Shown: in pieces, positions 29,095 through 39,491 of the stretch
Numbering within the stretch: position 1 is the stretch's first letter
Layout: every line of letters begins with the position of its first letter
Assembly (NCBI RefSeq): GCF_030317105.1
Contig: NZ_JASZYG010000005.1
Location: 496,001 to 560,000, forward strand
Reading direction: 5' to 3'
Origin: Variovorax brevis
GTDB lineage: Bacteria; Pseudomonadota; Gammaproteobacteria; Burkholderiales; Burkholderiaceae_C
DNA: 64,000 nucleotides
The notes under the pieces: generated by a model
The model's database searches: none
The model's input: only the letters and a program-made list of their open reading frames with translations
What the model was told of the DNA's origin: nothing
Translations under genes and position numbers: made by a program

Positions 29095-29997
29095 ATGAAC
29101 TATCCGACGATCGAAGACGCCATCGGCAAGACGCCATTGGTGGCGCTGCAAAGAATCGAAGCCGCCGAAAACGCCCGGCGTGGCAACGTCATCCTGGGCA
29201 AGCTCGAGGGCAACAACCCCGCAGGTTCCGTGAAAGACCGGCCCGCCCTGTCGATGATCAAGCGCGCCGAGGAGCGCGGCGAAATCAAGCCGGGCGACAC
29301 GCTGATCGAGGCCACCTCCGGCAACACCGGCATTGCGCTGGCCATGGCCGCGGCCATCAAGGGCTATCGCATGGTGTTGATCATGCCGGAAGACCTCTCG
29401 GTGGAACGCGCGCAGACCATGAAGGCCTTTGGTGCCGAACTCGTGCTGACGCCCAAGAGCGGCGGCATGGAATACGCGCGCGACCTGGCGGAGCAGATGG
29501 TCGCGCAAGGCAAGGGACGCGTGCTGGACCAGTTCGCCAACCAGGACAACCCGCGCATTCACTACGAAACCACCGGCCCGGAAATCTGGGCCGACACGCA
29601 GGGCAAGATCACCCACTTCGTCAGCGCCATGGGCACCACCGGCACCATCACCGGCGTGTCGCGCTTCCTGAAGGAAAGGAACCCTGCGGTGCAGATCATC
29701 GGCGCGCAGCCGGACGAAGGCTCGCGCATTCCCGGCATCCGCAAGTGGCCCGTGGAATACCTGCCCAAGATCTACGATCCGAGCCGCATCGACCAGGTCG
29801 TCAACGTCAGTCAGGACAGCGCCGAGGAAATGTGCCGCCGCCTCGCGCGCGAGGAAGGCATCTTTGCCGGCATCTCCGCGGCGGGCGCGCTCTGCGTAGC
29901 GCTGCAAATCGCACAGAAAGTCGAAAACTCGACCATCGTCTTCGTGGTGTGCGACCGCGGCGACCGCTACTTGTCGACCGGCGTCTTCCCGGCCTGA
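29095..29997 (+). CDS. cysM: Cysteine synthase B (O-acetylserine sulfhydrylase)
   Basis: A 300-residue PLP enzyme making cysteine from O-acetylserine and sulfide or thiosulfate. The PLP lysine is Lys47 in NPAGSVKDRP; TSGNTGIALA binds the substrate carboxylate, and GTTGTITGVSRF binds the PLP phosphate. The C-terminal region has EGIFAGISAAGAL. Length and sequence favour CysM over CysK. The ATG at 29095 is chosen over an in-frame codon 9 bp upstream. The next genes (Nudix, tusA) are 15 bp downstream and overlapping, suggesting one transcript with a sulfur-metabolism flavour. Confidence 0.94.
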   Translation: MNYPTIEDAIGKTPLVALQRIEAAENARRGNVILGKLEGNNPAGSVKDRPALSMIKRAEERGEIKPGDTLIEATSGNTGIALAMAAAIKGYRMVLIMPEDLSVERAQTMKAFGAELVLTPKSGGMEYARDLAEQMVAQGKGRVLDQFANQDNPRIHYETTGPEIWADTQGKITHFVSAMGTTGTITGVSRFLKERNPAVQIIGAQPDEGSRIPGIRKWPVEYLPKIYDPSRIDQVVNVSQDSAEEMCRRLAREEGIFAGISAAGALCVALQIAQKVENSTIVFVVCDRGDRYLSTGVFPA

Positions 29998-30012
29998 GGA
30001 AAGAAAGAGAAC

Positions 30013-30591
30013 ATGCCCCACCCCAAGTTTTGCCAAGCCTGCGCGACGCCACTCGAATGGATGACGCAAATGGAAGACGGCGGCGCAAAAGATCGCCTTC
30101 GCTGCCCCAACTGCGGACACACGCACTGGAACAATCCGACGCCGGTGCTGGCGGCGATCGTCGAGTACCGCGGCCAGGTACTGCTCGCGCGCAATGCGGC
30201 CTGGCCGGCACGCATGTTCGCGCTGATCACCGGCTTCATGGAAGCAGGCGAAACACCGGAAGAGGGCATCGCCCGCGAGGTGAAGGAAGAAACCAACCTC
30301 GACGTGAGCCTCACGAAGATCGTGGGTGCCTATGACTTCCAGCGCATGAACCAGGTCATCATCGCCTACCACGTGGTGGCTGACGGCGAGGTGCGCCTGT
30401 CGCCCGAACTGGTGGACTACAAGCTCTACGACTTGCCCCAACTCAAGTGCTGGCCCGCAGGCACCGGCTACGCTTTGGCCGACTGGCTGCGCAGCCGCGG
30501 GCACGAACCGGTATTCTTCACGCAGGCCGAGAACGATGAACGCCGCAGGGGCCTGAACTTGCCACCCGAGGAGCCTATACGTGCAAATTGA
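30013..30591 (+). CDS. Zinc-ribbon Nudix hydrolase (NADH pyrophosphatase-like)
   Basis: A 192-residue protein. The N-terminal zinc ribbon uses Cys7, Cys10, Cys31 and Cys34; the Nudix box GFMEAGETPEEGIAREVKEE (starting about residue 74) holds the metal-binding glutamates. The layout resembles a short NudC-like protein and it would hydrolyse a nucleoside diphosphate-linked substrate such as NADH or a capped nucleotide. The NudC-specific SQPWPFPxS motif is not present, so NAD specificity is unsupported. It overlaps tusA by 11 bp. Confidence 0.87.
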   Translation: MPHPKFCQACATPLEWMTQMEDGGAKDRLRCPNCGHTHWNNPTPVLAAIVEYRGQVLLARNAAWPARMFALITGFMEAGETPEEGIAREVKEETNLDVSLTKIVGAYDFQRMNQVIIAYHVVADGEVRLSPELVDYKLYDLPQLKCWPAGTGYALADWLRSRGHEPVFFTQAENDERRRGLNLPPEEPIRAN

Positions 30592-30808
30592 TCGCGAAAT
30601 TGATACGCGCGGACTCAACTGCCCTTTGCCGATCCTGAAGGCGAAGAAGTCCCTGAATGAAATGCAGAGCGGCCAGCTGTTGCGCGTTGTGTCCACCGAC
30701 CCGGGATCCGTGCGCGACTTCCAGGCCTTCTCGCGGCAGACGGGCAATGACCTCATCGAGCAGCAAACAGCGGGTACGGATTTCATCCATGTCTTGCGGC
30801 GCCGTTGA
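30581..30808 (+). CDS. tusA: Sulfurtransferase TusA family protein
   Basis: A 75-residue TusA/SirA-like protein with DTRGLNCPLPILKAKKSL; Cys14 carries the persulfide. TusA-type proteins relay sulfur from IscS or rhodaneses to tRNA thiolation, molybdenum cofactor or sulfur oxidation. The start is a GTG inside the 3' end of the Nudix gene, indicating coupling. Its position after cysM fits sulfur metabolism. Confidence 0.9.
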   Translation: MQIDREIDTRGLNCPLPILKAKKSLNEMQSGQLLRVVSTDPGSVRDFQAFSRQTGNDLIEQQTAGTDFIHVLRRR

Positions 30809-30812
30809 GCCG

Positions 30813-31895
30813 ATGACGCCCGTTGGCAGGGCGTTGAAGGGCGTGCGCGCGGTGCTTGCCGTTGTGCTGCAATGGGCGCTTCCTCTACTTGCTGTACTGG
30901 CAATGACAAGCGCTCCGGCCATGGGCACCCCGTCGAAGATCCCGTTCGCCGTGATGGGTGACTCCAACAGCATGTCGTTCCAGGATCACCTTTCGATCCA
31001 GGGACCGGAACAACGCGGAGGCGCTTTCCGCGACCGCACCTTCCAATGGGGCGAAGTCATTGCCCGGTTGCGTGGCAATGAACTCGATCCCGGCCCGTGG
31101 GAGACGTGGGGTGTCTCCAACCCGGCACTGCGATGGCTCGACGTGGTGGGCATTCCTGTTGGCCGCGCACCGCGCAAGGAAGACTACCGCTATAACTTTG
31201 CCAACGAGGGCGCCCGGTGCGAAGAGTTGATGCACACGCGCCGGCGACAAACCCCCCGCCTGGTCGCACTCATGGACAAGGAACCCGGACTTTGGCGCGA
31301 CGGCGTGGTGATCATCCGCATCGGCCTGAGCAACGTGTCCGATTTCATCGATGTGCAGGCGGTCAAGCCGGGCGAGCCGGCGATGCACAAGGGCATCGAG
31401 GAATGCATGCAGGCCTACCGCGAGGCCGTGTCGCTGATCCGCAAGACGCACCCGACCACGCACATCGTTCTGGTGGGCACATTCAACGACACGCACGACG
31501 CCATCAACCTCAAGCGCTGGCATTCGGCTTCGGAGATCGCGAACATTTCGAAGATGTGCGACGAGTTCGACGACGGCCTGCGCAAGATCGTCGCGGCGAC
31601 GCCGCGCACCAGCTTCTTCGACGACCGCGCCTGGTTTCGCGCGCAGTGGGGATCTCGCGACGCCGATGGCCTGCCGGCCTACAAGACGATTGTCATCGGC
31701 TCGCTGCGAGTGACGCACTCCGTCGGCGACGCACCGACGAATTCCATGCTGGGCGACGACCACAACGGCTTGGTGTGGAACGTGCTGTGGGCACAGGCCA
31801 TGGTGCAGCACTTGCGCGATGTCGTGAAGCTGCCGGTCACGCCGATCGGCGCCGATGAAGTCCAGCGATTCGTCCGCTCGTTGACGAGCAGTTGA
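30813..31895 (+). CDS. Secreted SGNH/GDSL-like hydrolase
   Basis: A 360-residue protein with an N-terminal hydrophobic stretch (about residues 12-36) that looks like a signal peptide or anchor, then FAVMGDSNSMSF at 46-57. The GDSNS block matches the catalytic-Ser block I of SGNH hydrolases. Possible block II is within IIRIGLSNVSDF, where GxSN replaces GxND. A DxxH catalytic block could be DDHNG near residue 312. It may hydrolyse an ester on polysaccharide or lipid. An ATG at 30789 is an alternative start. Last gene of the cysM transcript, 4 bp after tusA. Confidence 0.72.
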   Translation: MTPVGRALKGVRAVLAVVLQWALPLLAVLAMTSAPAMGTPSKIPFAVMGDSNSMSFQDHLSIQGPEQRGGAFRDRTFQWGEVIARLRGNELDPGPWETWGVSNPALRWLDVVGIPVGRAPRKEDYRYNFANEGARCEELMHTRRRQTPRLVALMDKEPGLWRDGVVIIRIGLSNVSDFIDVQAVKPGEPAMHKGIEECMQAYREAVSLIRKTHPTTHIVLVGTFNDTHDAINLKRWHSASEIANISKMCDEFDDGLRKIVAATPRTSFFDDRAWFRAQWGSRDADGLPAYKTIVIGSLRVTHSVGDAPTNSMLGDDHNGLVWNVLWAQAMVQHLRDVVKLPVTPIGADEVQRFVRSLTSS

Positions 31896-31896
31896 A

Positions 31897-31920
31897 AGAA
31901 AAAAGGCGCTCTTTGGCGCC
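31897..31920 (-). terminator. Terminator of galU
   Basis: On the minus strand GGCGC-CAAAGA-GCGCC is followed by TTTTTTCTTTC. It lies about 42 bp past the galU stop codon, close behind the convergent SGNH hydrolase gene. Confidence 0.75.
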
Positions 31921-31937
31921 CGCTTCGTCAATAAAGG

Positions 31938-31960
31938 AGGGCGCCCAAGGGCGCCCTTTT
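31938..31960 (+). terminator. Terminator of the cysM-SGNH transcript
   Basis: A perfect inverted repeat AGGGCGCCC-AA-GGGCGCCCT (31938-31957) followed by TTT. It lies between the convergent SGNH gene and galU and abuts the galU stop codon, so it may act on both transcripts. Confidence 0.72.
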
Positions 31961-31961
31961 G

Positions 31962-32852
31962 TCAGAGCGCCAGGCTCTTGAGATATTCCTTGAACTGGCT
32001 GCCCACCTCGGGGTGCTGCAGGGCCAGTTCCACGGTCGCCTGCAGGAAGCCTTCCTTGCTGCCGCAGTCGTAGCGCGTGCCTTCGTAGGCGTAGGCGTGG
32101 ACCGCTTCCTTGTCCAGCAACGCGGCGATGCCGTCGGTGAGTTGGATCTCGCCGCCCGCGCCCTTCGGTTGCTGGCGGATCTGCGCGAACACGGAAGGCG
32201 AGAGGATGTAGCGGCCCGCAACACCCAGGCGTGAAGGCGCGGATTCGGGGCTGGGCTTTTCGACCATGCGATGCACGCGCGTGTGGCGCTCGTCGACCCT
32301 GTCACCCGCCACGATGCCGTAGCGCTTGACCTGATCCAGCGGAACTTCCTGCACGGCCAGCACCGAGCCGCCGAGCTTCGCGTAGCTGCGCACCATTTGC
32401 GCGAGAACGGGCTCGCCGCCGGCGGGCCCCACCATCAAGTCATCGGCCAGCAGGACGGCAAAGGGCTCATTGCCCACCAGATGCTCGGCGCACAGAACAG
32501 CGTGCCCCAGTCCCAGCATGCGCGGCTGGCGCACGTAGGAGCAGGTCATGTCGTCTGGCACGACCGAGCGTGCGATTTCCAGCAACTGCGTCTTGTGGCT
32601 CGCCTCGAGCTGGCTTTCAAGCTCGTAGGCCGTGTCGTAATGGTCTTCGATGGCGCGCTTGTTGCGGCCGGTGACGAAGATCATGTCGCGGATGCCAGCG
32701 GCGTAGGCCTCCTCGACGGCGTATTGGATCAAGGGCTTGTCGACCACCGGCAGCATTTCCTTGGGCTGCGCCTTGGTGGCCGGGAGAAAGCGGGTGCCGA
32801 ATCCTGCAACAGGAAAAACGGCCTTGCGAATACGTGTCGTCGAGTTGGGCAT
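31962..32852 (-). CDS. galU: UTP-glucose-1-phosphate uridylyltransferase
   Basis: A 296-residue nucleotidyltransferase that makes UDP-glucose for polysaccharide and lipopolysaccharide synthesis. The nucleotide-binding loop is [20 protein letters not shown], followed by [25 protein letters not shown] provides the metal-binding Asp, and the C-terminal part has [14 protein letters not shown] and [18 protein letters not shown]. Length and motifs are those of bacterial GalU. It lies 64 bp downstream of valS on the same strand. Confidence 0.96.
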   Translation of the reverse strand: MPNSTTRIRKAVFPVAGFGTRFLPATKAQPKEMLPVVDKPLIQYAVEEAYAAGIRDMIFVTGRNKRAIEDHYDTAYELESQLEASHKTQLLEIARSVVPDDMTCSYVRQPRMLGLGHAVLCAEHLVGNEPFAVLLADDLMVGPAGGEPVLAQMVRSYAKLGGSVLAVQEVPLDQVKRYGIVAGDRVDERHTRVHRMVEKPSPESAPSRLGVAGRYILSPSVFAQIRQQPKGAGGEIQLTDGIAALLDKEAVHAYAYEGTRYDCGSKEGFLQATVELALQHPEVGSQFKEYLKSLAL

Positions 32853-32916
32853 GGGCTTTCAGTGGTCGTTGGATGTCGTAGCCGCACATGTTAAGTGCGG
32901 CGACGGGGTAGACGTG

Positions 32917-35787
32917 TCAGCCAAGACGCCCGATCTGGTCCCGCAGGCGAGCGACAGTGGCAGAAAAGTCCGCTACACGCTGCTTTTCTTGCGCGATCAC
33001 AGCGGGAGGCGCTTTGGCAACAAATGCTTCGTTGCCAAGCTTGTTGTTAGCCTTTGCAATCTCGCCCTCGATGCGTGCAAGTTCCTTGCCAATGCGCGCC
33101 TTTTCGGCGGCCTTGTCGATCTCCATGTGCAGGCACAGGCGCGCTTGTCCAACCACCGCGACCGGCGCCGCTTCCGCCGCTGCGGCCCACGAAGCTTCAT
33201 CGTCGAAGACCTTCACTTCCTTGAGCTTGGCCAAGGCCTGCAGCACCGGCGCGGCGCTGCGAAGGAATTCGGCGTTGGCGGCATCGTCCGCCACGGCATA
33301 GAGCGGCAGGCGCGTGGCGGGCGAGACGTTCATCTCGCCGCGCAGCGTGCGGCATGCGTCGACGAGCGCCTTCAGCCGAGCGACGTGGGCTTCAGCCGCT
33401 TCATCGATCTTCTCGCTTTGGCTTTGCGGATAGGCGGCGATCATGATCGACGCGCCTTCGCGTCCGGCGACGGGTGCGACCTTTTGCCAGAGCGCTTCCG
33501 TGATGAACGGAATGATGGGATGGGCCAGGCGCAGCAAGGCTTCCAGCGTGCGGATCAAGGTGCGGCGCGTGGCGCGCTGTTGCGCGTCGGTGCCGGTCTG
33601 GATCTGCACCTTGGCGATCTCGAGGTACCAGTCGCAGAACTCGTCCCAGGCGAACTGGTAGATGGCGGTGGCGACGTTGTCGAGGCGGTATTCCTCGAAG
33701 CCCTTGGCCACCTCGGCTTCGACGCGCTGCAGCTTCGAGACGATCCAGCGGTCGGCCTGGCTGAAGCTGAGATACCCGTGCGCGGGTCCGCCCGGCGCGC
33801 ATTCTTCCTTGGTGTGCTCGCTCAGGCCGCAATCCTGGCCTTCGCAGTTCATCAGCACGAAGCGCGTGGCGTTCCAGAGCTTGTTGCAGAAGTTGCGATA
33901 GCCTTCGCAGCGCTTGGGGTCGAAGTTGATGCTGCGGCCCAGCGAGGCGAGCGATGCGAAGGTAAAGCGCAAGGCGTCAGCGCCGAAGGCGGGAATGCCG
34001 TCCGGAAATTCCTTCTGCGTGTTCTTGCGCACGGTTGGCGCCGTCTCGGGCTTGCGCAGGCCTTGCGTGCGCTTCTCGAGCAACTCGGGCAGCGCGATGC
34101 CGTCGATCAGGTCGACCGGATCGAGCACGTTGCCTTCGGACTTGCTCATCTTGTGCCCGTGCGAATCGCGCACCAGTCCGTGGATGTAGACGTGCTTGAA
34201 AGGCACCTGGCCGGTGAAGTGCTTGGTCATCATGATCATCCGGGCGACCCAGAAAAAGATGATGTCGTAGCCCGTGACCAGCACGCTGGAGGGCAGGTAC
34301 AGGTCAAGGTCCTTCGTCTTTTCGGGCCAGCCGAGGGAAGAGAAGGGGATGAGGGCCGATGAGTACCAGGTGTCGAGCACGTCTTCGTCGCGACGCAGCG
34401 TCTTGCCCGGTGCTTGCGCCTGGGCTTCGGCTTCGTCCTGTGCGACGTACACCTTGCCTTGTTCGTCGTACCAGGCGGGGATCTGGTGACCCCACCAGAG
34501 CTGGCGCGAAATCGTCCAGTCCTGGATGTTCTCCATCCAGTGGTTGTAGGTGTTGACCCAGTTCTCGGGCACGAAGCTCACTTCGCCCGAACGCACGGCC
34601 TCGATGGCCTTCTGAGCGATCGACTGGCCATTGGCGTCGGGCTTGGTCATCGCGACAAACCACTGGTCGGTGAGCATCGGCTCGACGATGGCGCCGGTGC
34701 GGGCGCAACGCGGCACCATGAGCTTGTGCTTCTTCGTCTCGATCAGGAGGCTCAGCGCTTCCAGGTCGGCCACGACAGCCTTGCGCGCCGCGAAGCGGTC
34801 CATGCCGCGGTATTTCTCAGGCGCGTTGTCGTTGATGGTCGCGTCGAGCGTGAGCACGCCAATGATCGGCAGCTTGTGACGCAGCCCGACGGCATAGTCG
34901 TTGTGGTCATGCGCGGGCGTGACCTTGACCACGCCGGTGCCGAATTCCTTGTCCACATAGTCGTCGGCGATCACCGGGATCAGGCGATCGACCAGCGGCA
35001 GCTTTACCTGCTGGCCGATGAGGTGCTTGTAGCGCTCGTCCTCGGGGTGGACCATGACGGCCGTGTCGCCGAGCATCGTCTCGGGGCGCGTCGTGGCCAC
35101 GGTGAGCGAGCCGCTGCCATCTTCCAGCGGATAGGCGATGTGCCAGAGCGAGCCGTCTTCTTCCTCGCTCTCGACTTCGAGGTCGCTCACGGCGGTCTTG
35201 ATGGTGGGGTCCCAGTTCACGAGGCGCTTGCCGCGGTAGATGAGGCCTTCGTTGTAGAGCTGCACGAAGGTCTGCGTGACCACCTTCGAGAGCTTGTCGT
35301 CCATGGTGAAGTACTCGCGGCTCCAGTCCACCGTGTCGCCCATGCGGCGCATCTGGCTGGTGATGGTGTTGCCGGACTTCTCTTTCCATTCCCACACGCG
35401 CGAGACGAAGTTCTTGCGGCCGAGATCGTGCCGGCTGACCTTCTGCTCCTGCAACTGGCGCTCCACGACGATCTGCGTGGCGATGCCGGCGTGGTCCGAG
35501 CCCGGCACCCACAGCGTGTTGGCGCCTTTCATGCGGTGGTAGCGCGTGAGGCTGTCCATGATCGTCTGGTTGAACGCATGGCCCATGTGCAGCGTGCCAG
35601 TGACGTTGGGCGGCGGCAGCTGGATGGCGAAGGAGGGCGCGCCTTCCTGGGGCTGCTGCGTGCCGCGGAAGCCCGCCTTGGCGTAGCCGCGCTTTTCCCA
35701 CTCCGGACCCCAATGCGCCTCGATGGCAACGGGTTCGAAGGACTTGGAGAGGCTGTCGAGGCCGGGTTGGTTCAGGGTGTCGCTCAT
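32917..35787 (-). CDS. valS: Valyl-tRNA synthetase
   Basis: A 956-residue class I synthetase that charges tRNA-Val. Class signatures are HMGH at 67-70 ([17 protein letters not shown]) and KMSKS at 546-550. A C-terminal coiled coil (ISMCR-like region, [20 protein letters not shown]) of the ValRS tRNA-binding arm ends the protein. The start at 35787 ([19 protein letters not shown]) gives the standard N-terminus; the frame stays open far upstream but that part is antisense to yaaA. Divergent from yaaA. Confidence 0.97.
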   Translation of the reverse strand: MSDTLNQPGLDSLSKSFEPVAIEAHWGPEWEKRGYAKAGFRGTQQPQEGAPSFAIQLPPPNVTGTLHMGHAFNQTIMDSLTRYHRMKGANTLWVPGSDHAGIATQIVVERQLQEQKVSRHDLGRKNFVSRVWEWKEKSGNTITSQMRRMGDTVDWSREYFTMDDKLSKVVTQTFVQLYNEGLIYRGKRLVNWDPTIKTAVSDLEVESEEEDGSLWHIAYPLEDGSGSLTVATTRPETMLGDTAVMVHPEDERYKHLIGQQVKLPLVDRLIPVIADDYVDKEFGTGVVKVTPAHDHNDYAVGLRHKLPIIGVLTLDATINDNAPEKYRGMDRFAARKAVVADLEALSLLIETKKHKLMVPRCARTGAIVEPMLTDQWFVAMTKPDANGQSIAQKAIEAVRSGEVSFVPENWVNTYNHWMENIQDWTISRQLWWGHQIPAWYDEQGKVYVAQDEAEAQAQAPGKTLRRDEDVLDTWYSSALIPFSSLGWPEKTKDLDLYLPSSVLVTGYDIIFFWVARMIMMTKHFTGQVPFKHVYIHGLVRDSHGHKMSKSEGNVLDPVDLIDGIALPELLEKRTQGLRKPETAPTVRKNTQKEFPDGIPAFGADALRFTFASLASLGRSINFDPKRCEGYRNFCNKLWNATRFVLMNCEGQDCGLSEHTKEECAPGGPAHGYLSFSQADRWIVSKLQRVEAEVAKGFEEYRLDNVATAIYQFAWDEFCDWYLEIAKVQIQTGTDAQQRATRRTLIRTLEALLRLAHPIIPFITEALWQKVAPVAGREGASIMIAAYPQSQSEKIDEAAEAHVARLKALVDACRTLRGEMNVSPATRLPLYAVADDAANAEFLRSAAPVLQALAKLKEVKVFDDEASWAAAAEAAPVAVVGQARLCLHMEIDKAAEKARIGKELARIEGEIAKANNKLGNEAFVAKAPPAVIAQEKQRVADFSATVARLRDQIGRLG

Positions 35788-35982
35788 GGCGGTGCAAATA
35801 AGAACGGCATCCGCAGGGATGCCGTCGGAGACTGAGGGGCGCTGCGTTGATTTTATTCGACGTGGTGGCGACCTGGCGAAGGGGGGCTTTTCGGTGCGTT
35901 GAACAGCGCTCGTCCTCCTGCCGGGCGAGCGCGTGCCTGGTTTGGCGCTGACCTTGCGCCAACTTGCGAAACGGCCTCGCCC

Positions 35983-35988
35983 GATAAT
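35983..35988 (+). promoter_or_regulatory. -10-like box before yaaA
   Basis: GATAAT followed by TCCCCG and the yaaA ATG, again predicting a leaderless or very short leader transcript. TTGCG sequences occur upstream but not at standard spacing. Confidence 0.35.
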
Positions 35989-35994
35989 TCCCCG

Positions 35995-36801
35995 ATGCTT
36001 TTCCTGTTGTCCCCCGCCAAATCCCTCGACTACGAAACTCCCGTCCCGGCCGACCTTCCCGCCACCAAGCCGCATTTCGAGGCGCCCAATGGCCCTTCGG
36101 TCGAACTCATCGGCCTGCTTCGCCAGAAGTCCGTCCAGCAGATCGCCGAACTCATGGACCTGTCGGACAACCTTTCCGCCCTCAACGTCGGCCGCTACGC
36201 CGCCTGGGCCAGGAAGAGCACCCCGCGAAACGCGAAGCAGGCCGCACTGGCCTTCGACGGCGACGTCTACGGCGGCTTCGACGCAAAAACGCTCACGGCT
36301 GAACAGCTCGACTGGGCGCAACAGCATGTCGTCATCTTGAGCGGCCTGTATGGCGTGCTGCGCCCGCTGGACCGCCTCCAGCCCTATCGCCTGGAAATGG
36401 GCACGCAACTGGCGCACCCCAATGGAAAGAATTTGTACGATTTCTGGGGCAGCCGCATCTCCGAATACCTCAACAAACGCGCCGCAGCAGACCGCACGCC
36501 CGTGGTCATCAACCTCGCGTCGCAGGAATACTTCAAGTCCGTCGATCGCAAGGTGCTCAAGGCCCGCGTGGTCGAGTGCGTCTTCGAGGAATGGAAGCCC
36601 TCGCCCAAGAGCCGGGCCGGGGGTGAATACAAAGTGATCAGTTTCTTCGCCAAGCGCGCCCGCGGCCTCATGGCACGCTGGGCGGTGCTGCACCAGGCGT
36701 CCACGCCCCGGGCACTGGAGCGCTTCGATCTGGAAGGCTATGCTTTCGATTCCATGGCTTCCGGGCCGGACCGCATGGTATTTCGCAGGAAATCGTCATG
36801 A
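35995..36801 (+). CDS. yaaA: Peroxide stress protein YaaA (DUF328 family)
   Basis: A 268-residue cytoplasmic protein. It begins [16 protein letters not shown], the family signature, with [21 protein letters not shown] in the middle and [13 protein letters not shown] near the C-terminus. In E. coli YaaA lowers free iron during peroxide stress and binds DNA. Here it overlaps the 2-oxoglutarate/Fe(II) oxygenase gene by 4 bp (ATGA), so the two are likely translationally coupled. Confidence 0.95.
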   Translation: MLFLLSPAKSLDYETPVPADLPATKPHFEAPNGPSVELIGLLRQKSVQQIAELMDLSDNLSALNVGRYAAWARKSTPRNAKQAALAFDGDVYGGFDAKTLTAEQLDWAQQHVVILSGLYGVLRPLDRLQPYRLEMGTQLAHPNGKNLYDFWGSRISEYLNKRAAADRTPVVINLASQEYFKSVDRKVLKARVVECVFEEWKPSPKSRAGGEYKVISFFAKRARGLMARWAVLHQASTPRALERFDLEGYAFDSMASGPDRMVFRRKSS

Positions 36802-37664
36802 ACACCACTCATACCGCCCAACCCATCAGCCCTGAACTGCGGGCCTGGGTTGTCGAGCAACTCGCCGCCGGACACACGGTGCCGGCGCTGCGCGCCTCGA
36901 TGCGCGAAGCCGGATGGCACAACGACGCGATCGACGCGGCGCTGGTCCAGGTCGAAGCCGGTGCAGCCGCACCCGCATTGCCCAGCGCGGCGCCCGCCGG
37001 CCCCCGCACCGCCATGCCCGGACCGATGCTCGAAGGTTCCCCGCTCTACATCGACGCCGGCGACCGCCGCGTGCAGGTGCTGCAGACCATGCGCCATCCG
37101 CGTGTCGTGGTCTTCGGCAACCTGCTGTCCGACGAGGAATGCGAGGGCTTGATCGCCGCCGCGCGCGTGCGGCTGGCGCGCTCGCTCACCGTGGAAACCA
37201 AGACCGGCGGCGAGGCGCTCAACGTCGACCGCACGAGCGATGGCATGTTCTTCGAGCGCGGCGAAAACGAGATCGTCGCCCGGCTCGAAAAGCGCATTGC
37301 CCAGCTGGTGAACTGGCCCGTCGAATACGGCGAAGGCCTGCAGATCCTGCGCTACAGCCCCGGCGCGCAATACCGCCCGCACTACGACTACTTCGACCCC
37401 GTGGAGCCCGGCACGCCGACCATCCTGAAGCGCGGCGGCCAGCGGCTGGCGACGCTGGTCATGTACCTGCAGGAGCCGGAGCAGGGCGGGGCGACGACCT
37501 TCCCTGACGTGGGGCTCGAAGTGGCGCCCGTGCGCGGCACCGGCGTCTTCTTCAGCTACGACAAGCCCGAGCCGACCACGGCCACCTTGCACGGCGGCGC
37601 GCCGGTGCTGCTGGGCGAAAAATGGGTGGCGACCAAATGGCTGCGCGAGCGCGAATTCGCGTGA
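36798..37664 (+). CDS. Prolyl 4-hydroxylase-like 2-oxoglutarate/Fe(II) dioxygenase
   Basis: A 288-residue protein with a C-terminal P4H-type double-stranded beta helix. The iron ligands are His195 and Asp197 (in YRPHYDYFD) and His265; Lys275 in [11 protein letters not shown] is placed to bind 2-oxoglutarate. The N-terminal 75 residues include a short helical segment resembling a UBA-like/CUE fold ([14 protein letters not shown]), then a proline/alanine linker. It would hydroxylate a protein or peptide prolyl residue; the substrate is unknown. It overlaps yaaA by 4 bp and is followed 21 bp later by an alpha/beta hydrolase. Confidence 0.9.
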   Translation: MNTTHTAQPISPELRAWVVEQLAAGHTVPALRASMREAGWHNDAIDAALVQVEAGAAAPALPSAAPAGPRTAMPGPMLEGSPLYIDAGDRRVQVLQTMRHPRVVVFGNLLSDEECEGLIAAARVRLARSLTVETKTGGEALNVDRTSDGMFFERGENEIVARLEKRIAQLVNWPVEYGEGLQILRYSPGAQYRPHYDYFDPVEPGTPTILKRGGQRLATLVMYLQEPEQGGATTFPDVGLEVAPVRGTGVFFSYDKPEPTTATLHGGAPVLLGEKWVATKWLREREFA

Positions 37665-37685
37665 GAGCCTGAAACCGAAAGAACC

Positions 37686-38591
37686 ATGAAACTCAAAGCC
37701 AACGGCATCGACATCGAAGTGGAAGACACGGGCGCGGACGGGAGCCAGGCCGGGCGTCCCGTCGTGATGCTCATCATGGGCCTGGGCATGCAACTCATCG
37801 CCTGGCCAAAGGATTTCGTGCAGCCGCTGGTCGATGCGGGCTTTCGGGTGATCCGCCATGACAACCGCGACATCGGCCTGAGCGAAGGCTTCGACCATGT
37901 TCCGAAGCACAACTTCGTGTGGCAGACGGTGCGTTCGCGACTGGGCTTGTCGGTGCGCTCGCCGTACACGCTGCAGGACATGGCGAACGATTCGCTGGGC
38001 GTGCTCGACGCGCTCGGCATCGACAAGGCGCACGTCATCGGCGCCTCGATGGGCGGCATGATCTCGCAGCGCCTGGCCGCGAGTGCGCCGAAGCGTGTCG
38101 TATCGCTCACCAGCATCATGAGTTCCAGTGGCGCGCGCGGGCTGCCGGGGCCGGACCCGAAAGTGGCCACCGCCCTGTTCAAACCCTCGCCGGGTCGCAA
38201 TGAAGAAGCGTTGCTCGAATACAGCCTCGGGTTCATCCGGCTCATCGAAAGCCCCGCCTATCCGACCGACGAGACGGCCTTGCGCGAACGCGTCACTCTC
38301 GGCTTGCGCCGCGCCTACCGGCCCGCCGGCCTGATCCGGCAGATGCTGGCCATCGGCGCGGACGCTGATCGCGCCCGCGAACTGGCGCGCATCCAGTGCC
38401 CGGCGCTGGTCCTGCACGGCGAGGCCGACAGGCTGGTGCCGATCGCGGCGGGGCGCGACACGGCCAAGCGGATTCCCGGCGCGCGCTTCATCAGCATCCC
38501 GGGCATGGGCCACGACCTGCCGCCCGGGGTGAACGCGATCCTGATGGGCCACATCATTCCCTTCCTGAATGACGCCGAGGCCGCGAAGTGA
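37686..38591 (+). CDS. Alpha/beta-fold hydrolase
   Basis: A 301-residue alpha/beta hydrolase. The oxyanion region is [28 protein letters not shown] follows beta-4, and the nucleophile elbow is GASMGG at 119-124 with Ser121. The catalytic Asp is probably in [12 protein letters not shown] and the His in GMGHDLPP. A lid region lies around 150-230. The substrate is unknown; many such proteins are esterases or lactonases. It overlaps queF by 4 bp. Confidence 0.9.
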   Translation: MKLKANGIDIEVEDTGADGSQAGRPVVMLIMGLGMQLIAWPKDFVQPLVDAGFRVIRHDNRDIGLSEGFDHVPKHNFVWQTVRSRLGLSVRSPYTLQDMANDSLGVLDALGIDKAHVIGASMGGMISQRLAASAPKRVVSLTSIMSSSGARGLPGPDPKVATALFKPSPGRNEEALLEYSLGFIRLIESPAYPTDETALRERVTLGLRRAYRPAGLIRQMLAIGADADRARELARIQCPALVLHGEADRLVPIAAGRDTAKRIPGARFISIPGMGHDLPPGVNAILMGHIIPFLNDAEAAK

Positions 38592-39445
38592 GCCTGGACA
38601 ACACGCCTGAGCAATCGCAACTCGGTCGCGTGTCGGCCTACGTTGACCAGTACGACCCGGGCCAGCTCTTCCCCATTGCACGCGCCACGCAGCGCGTAGC
38701 CATGGGCATTGCGGAAGGCGCATTGCCCTTCTTCGGCGCCGACCTGTGGACCGGCTTCGAACTGAGCTGGCTGAATGCGCGCGGCAAGCCGCAACTGGCC
38801 ATCGCGCACTTCACCATCCCGTGCGAGACGTCCAACATCATCGAGAGCAAGTCCTTCAAGCTGTATCTCAACAGCTTCAACAGCAGCGTGTTCGCCGATG
38901 CGCAGGCCGTGCGCGACACGCTCGCGAACGACCTGAGCGAAGCCGTGTGGCGCGGCAGCGGTCGCGCCGGGCGCATTGGCGTCAAGCTGCTGGCGCCAGA
39001 GATGTTTGACCGTGAGCCGGTGCATGAACTCGATGGCGTCGACCTCGACCGGCTCGACCTCGAATGCACGCACTACCAGCCGGCGCCTGAGCTGCTATCC
39101 AGCGTCAAGGACGAACAGCCGGTGACCGAAACGCTCACGAGCCGCCTGCTCAAGAGCAACTGCCTCGTCACCGGCCAGCCGGACTGGGGCAGCGTGCAGA
39201 TCCGCTACAGCGGACCGCAGATCGACCAGGCCGGCCTGCTGCAATACATCGTGAGCTTTCGCCAGCACAACGAGTTCCACGAACCCTGCGCGGAGCGGAT
39301 TTTCACCGACATCATGAAGCGCTGCGAGCCCACCAAGCTGGCGGTGTATTGCAGGTACACACGCCGTGGCGGGCTGGACATCAATCCCTTCCGCGCGAGC
39401 TGGCCGCAGGCGCTGCCGGCCAATACGCGCACGGCCCGACAGTAG
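38588..39445 (+). CDS. queF: NADPH-dependent 7-cyano-7-deazaguanine reductase
   Basis: QueF reduces the nitrile preQ0 to preQ1 in queuosine synthesis. The 285-residue bimodular (E. coli-type) form has [12 protein letters not shown], the substrate block [17 protein letters not shown], and the catalytic module [17 protein letters not shown] with Cys192 and Asp199. Further blocks are [16 protein letters not shown] and [14 protein letters not shown]. The GTG start at 38588 overlaps the hydrolase stop by 4 bp. Confidence 0.95.
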   Translation: MSLDNTPEQSQLGRVSAYVDQYDPGQLFPIARATQRVAMGIAEGALPFFGADLWTGFELSWLNARGKPQLAIAHFTIPCETSNIIESKSFKLYLNSFNSSVFADAQAVRDTLANDLSEAVWRGSGRAGRIGVKLLAPEMFDREPVHELDGVDLDRLDLECTHYQPAPELLSSVKDEQPVTETLTSRLLKSNCLVTGQPDWGSVQIRYSGPQIDQAGLLQYIVSFRQHNEFHEPCAERIFTDIMKRCEPTKLAVYCRYTRRGGLDINPFRASWPQALPANTRTARQ

Positions 39446-39491
39446 CTCCGCTCCTACAGCCTCTTTGAATTCGCACAGGGATACTGACAGC

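Noticed and set aside
35788-36693. 300-residue upstream extension of the valS frame
   Set aside because: It is antisense to yaaA, and ValRS homology begins at the Met at 35787.
39366-39491. Extended start for the kinase-like gene inside queF
   Set aside because: It would overlap the conserved queF C-terminus; the ATG at 39492 lies in the spacer after queF and gives a sensible N-terminus.
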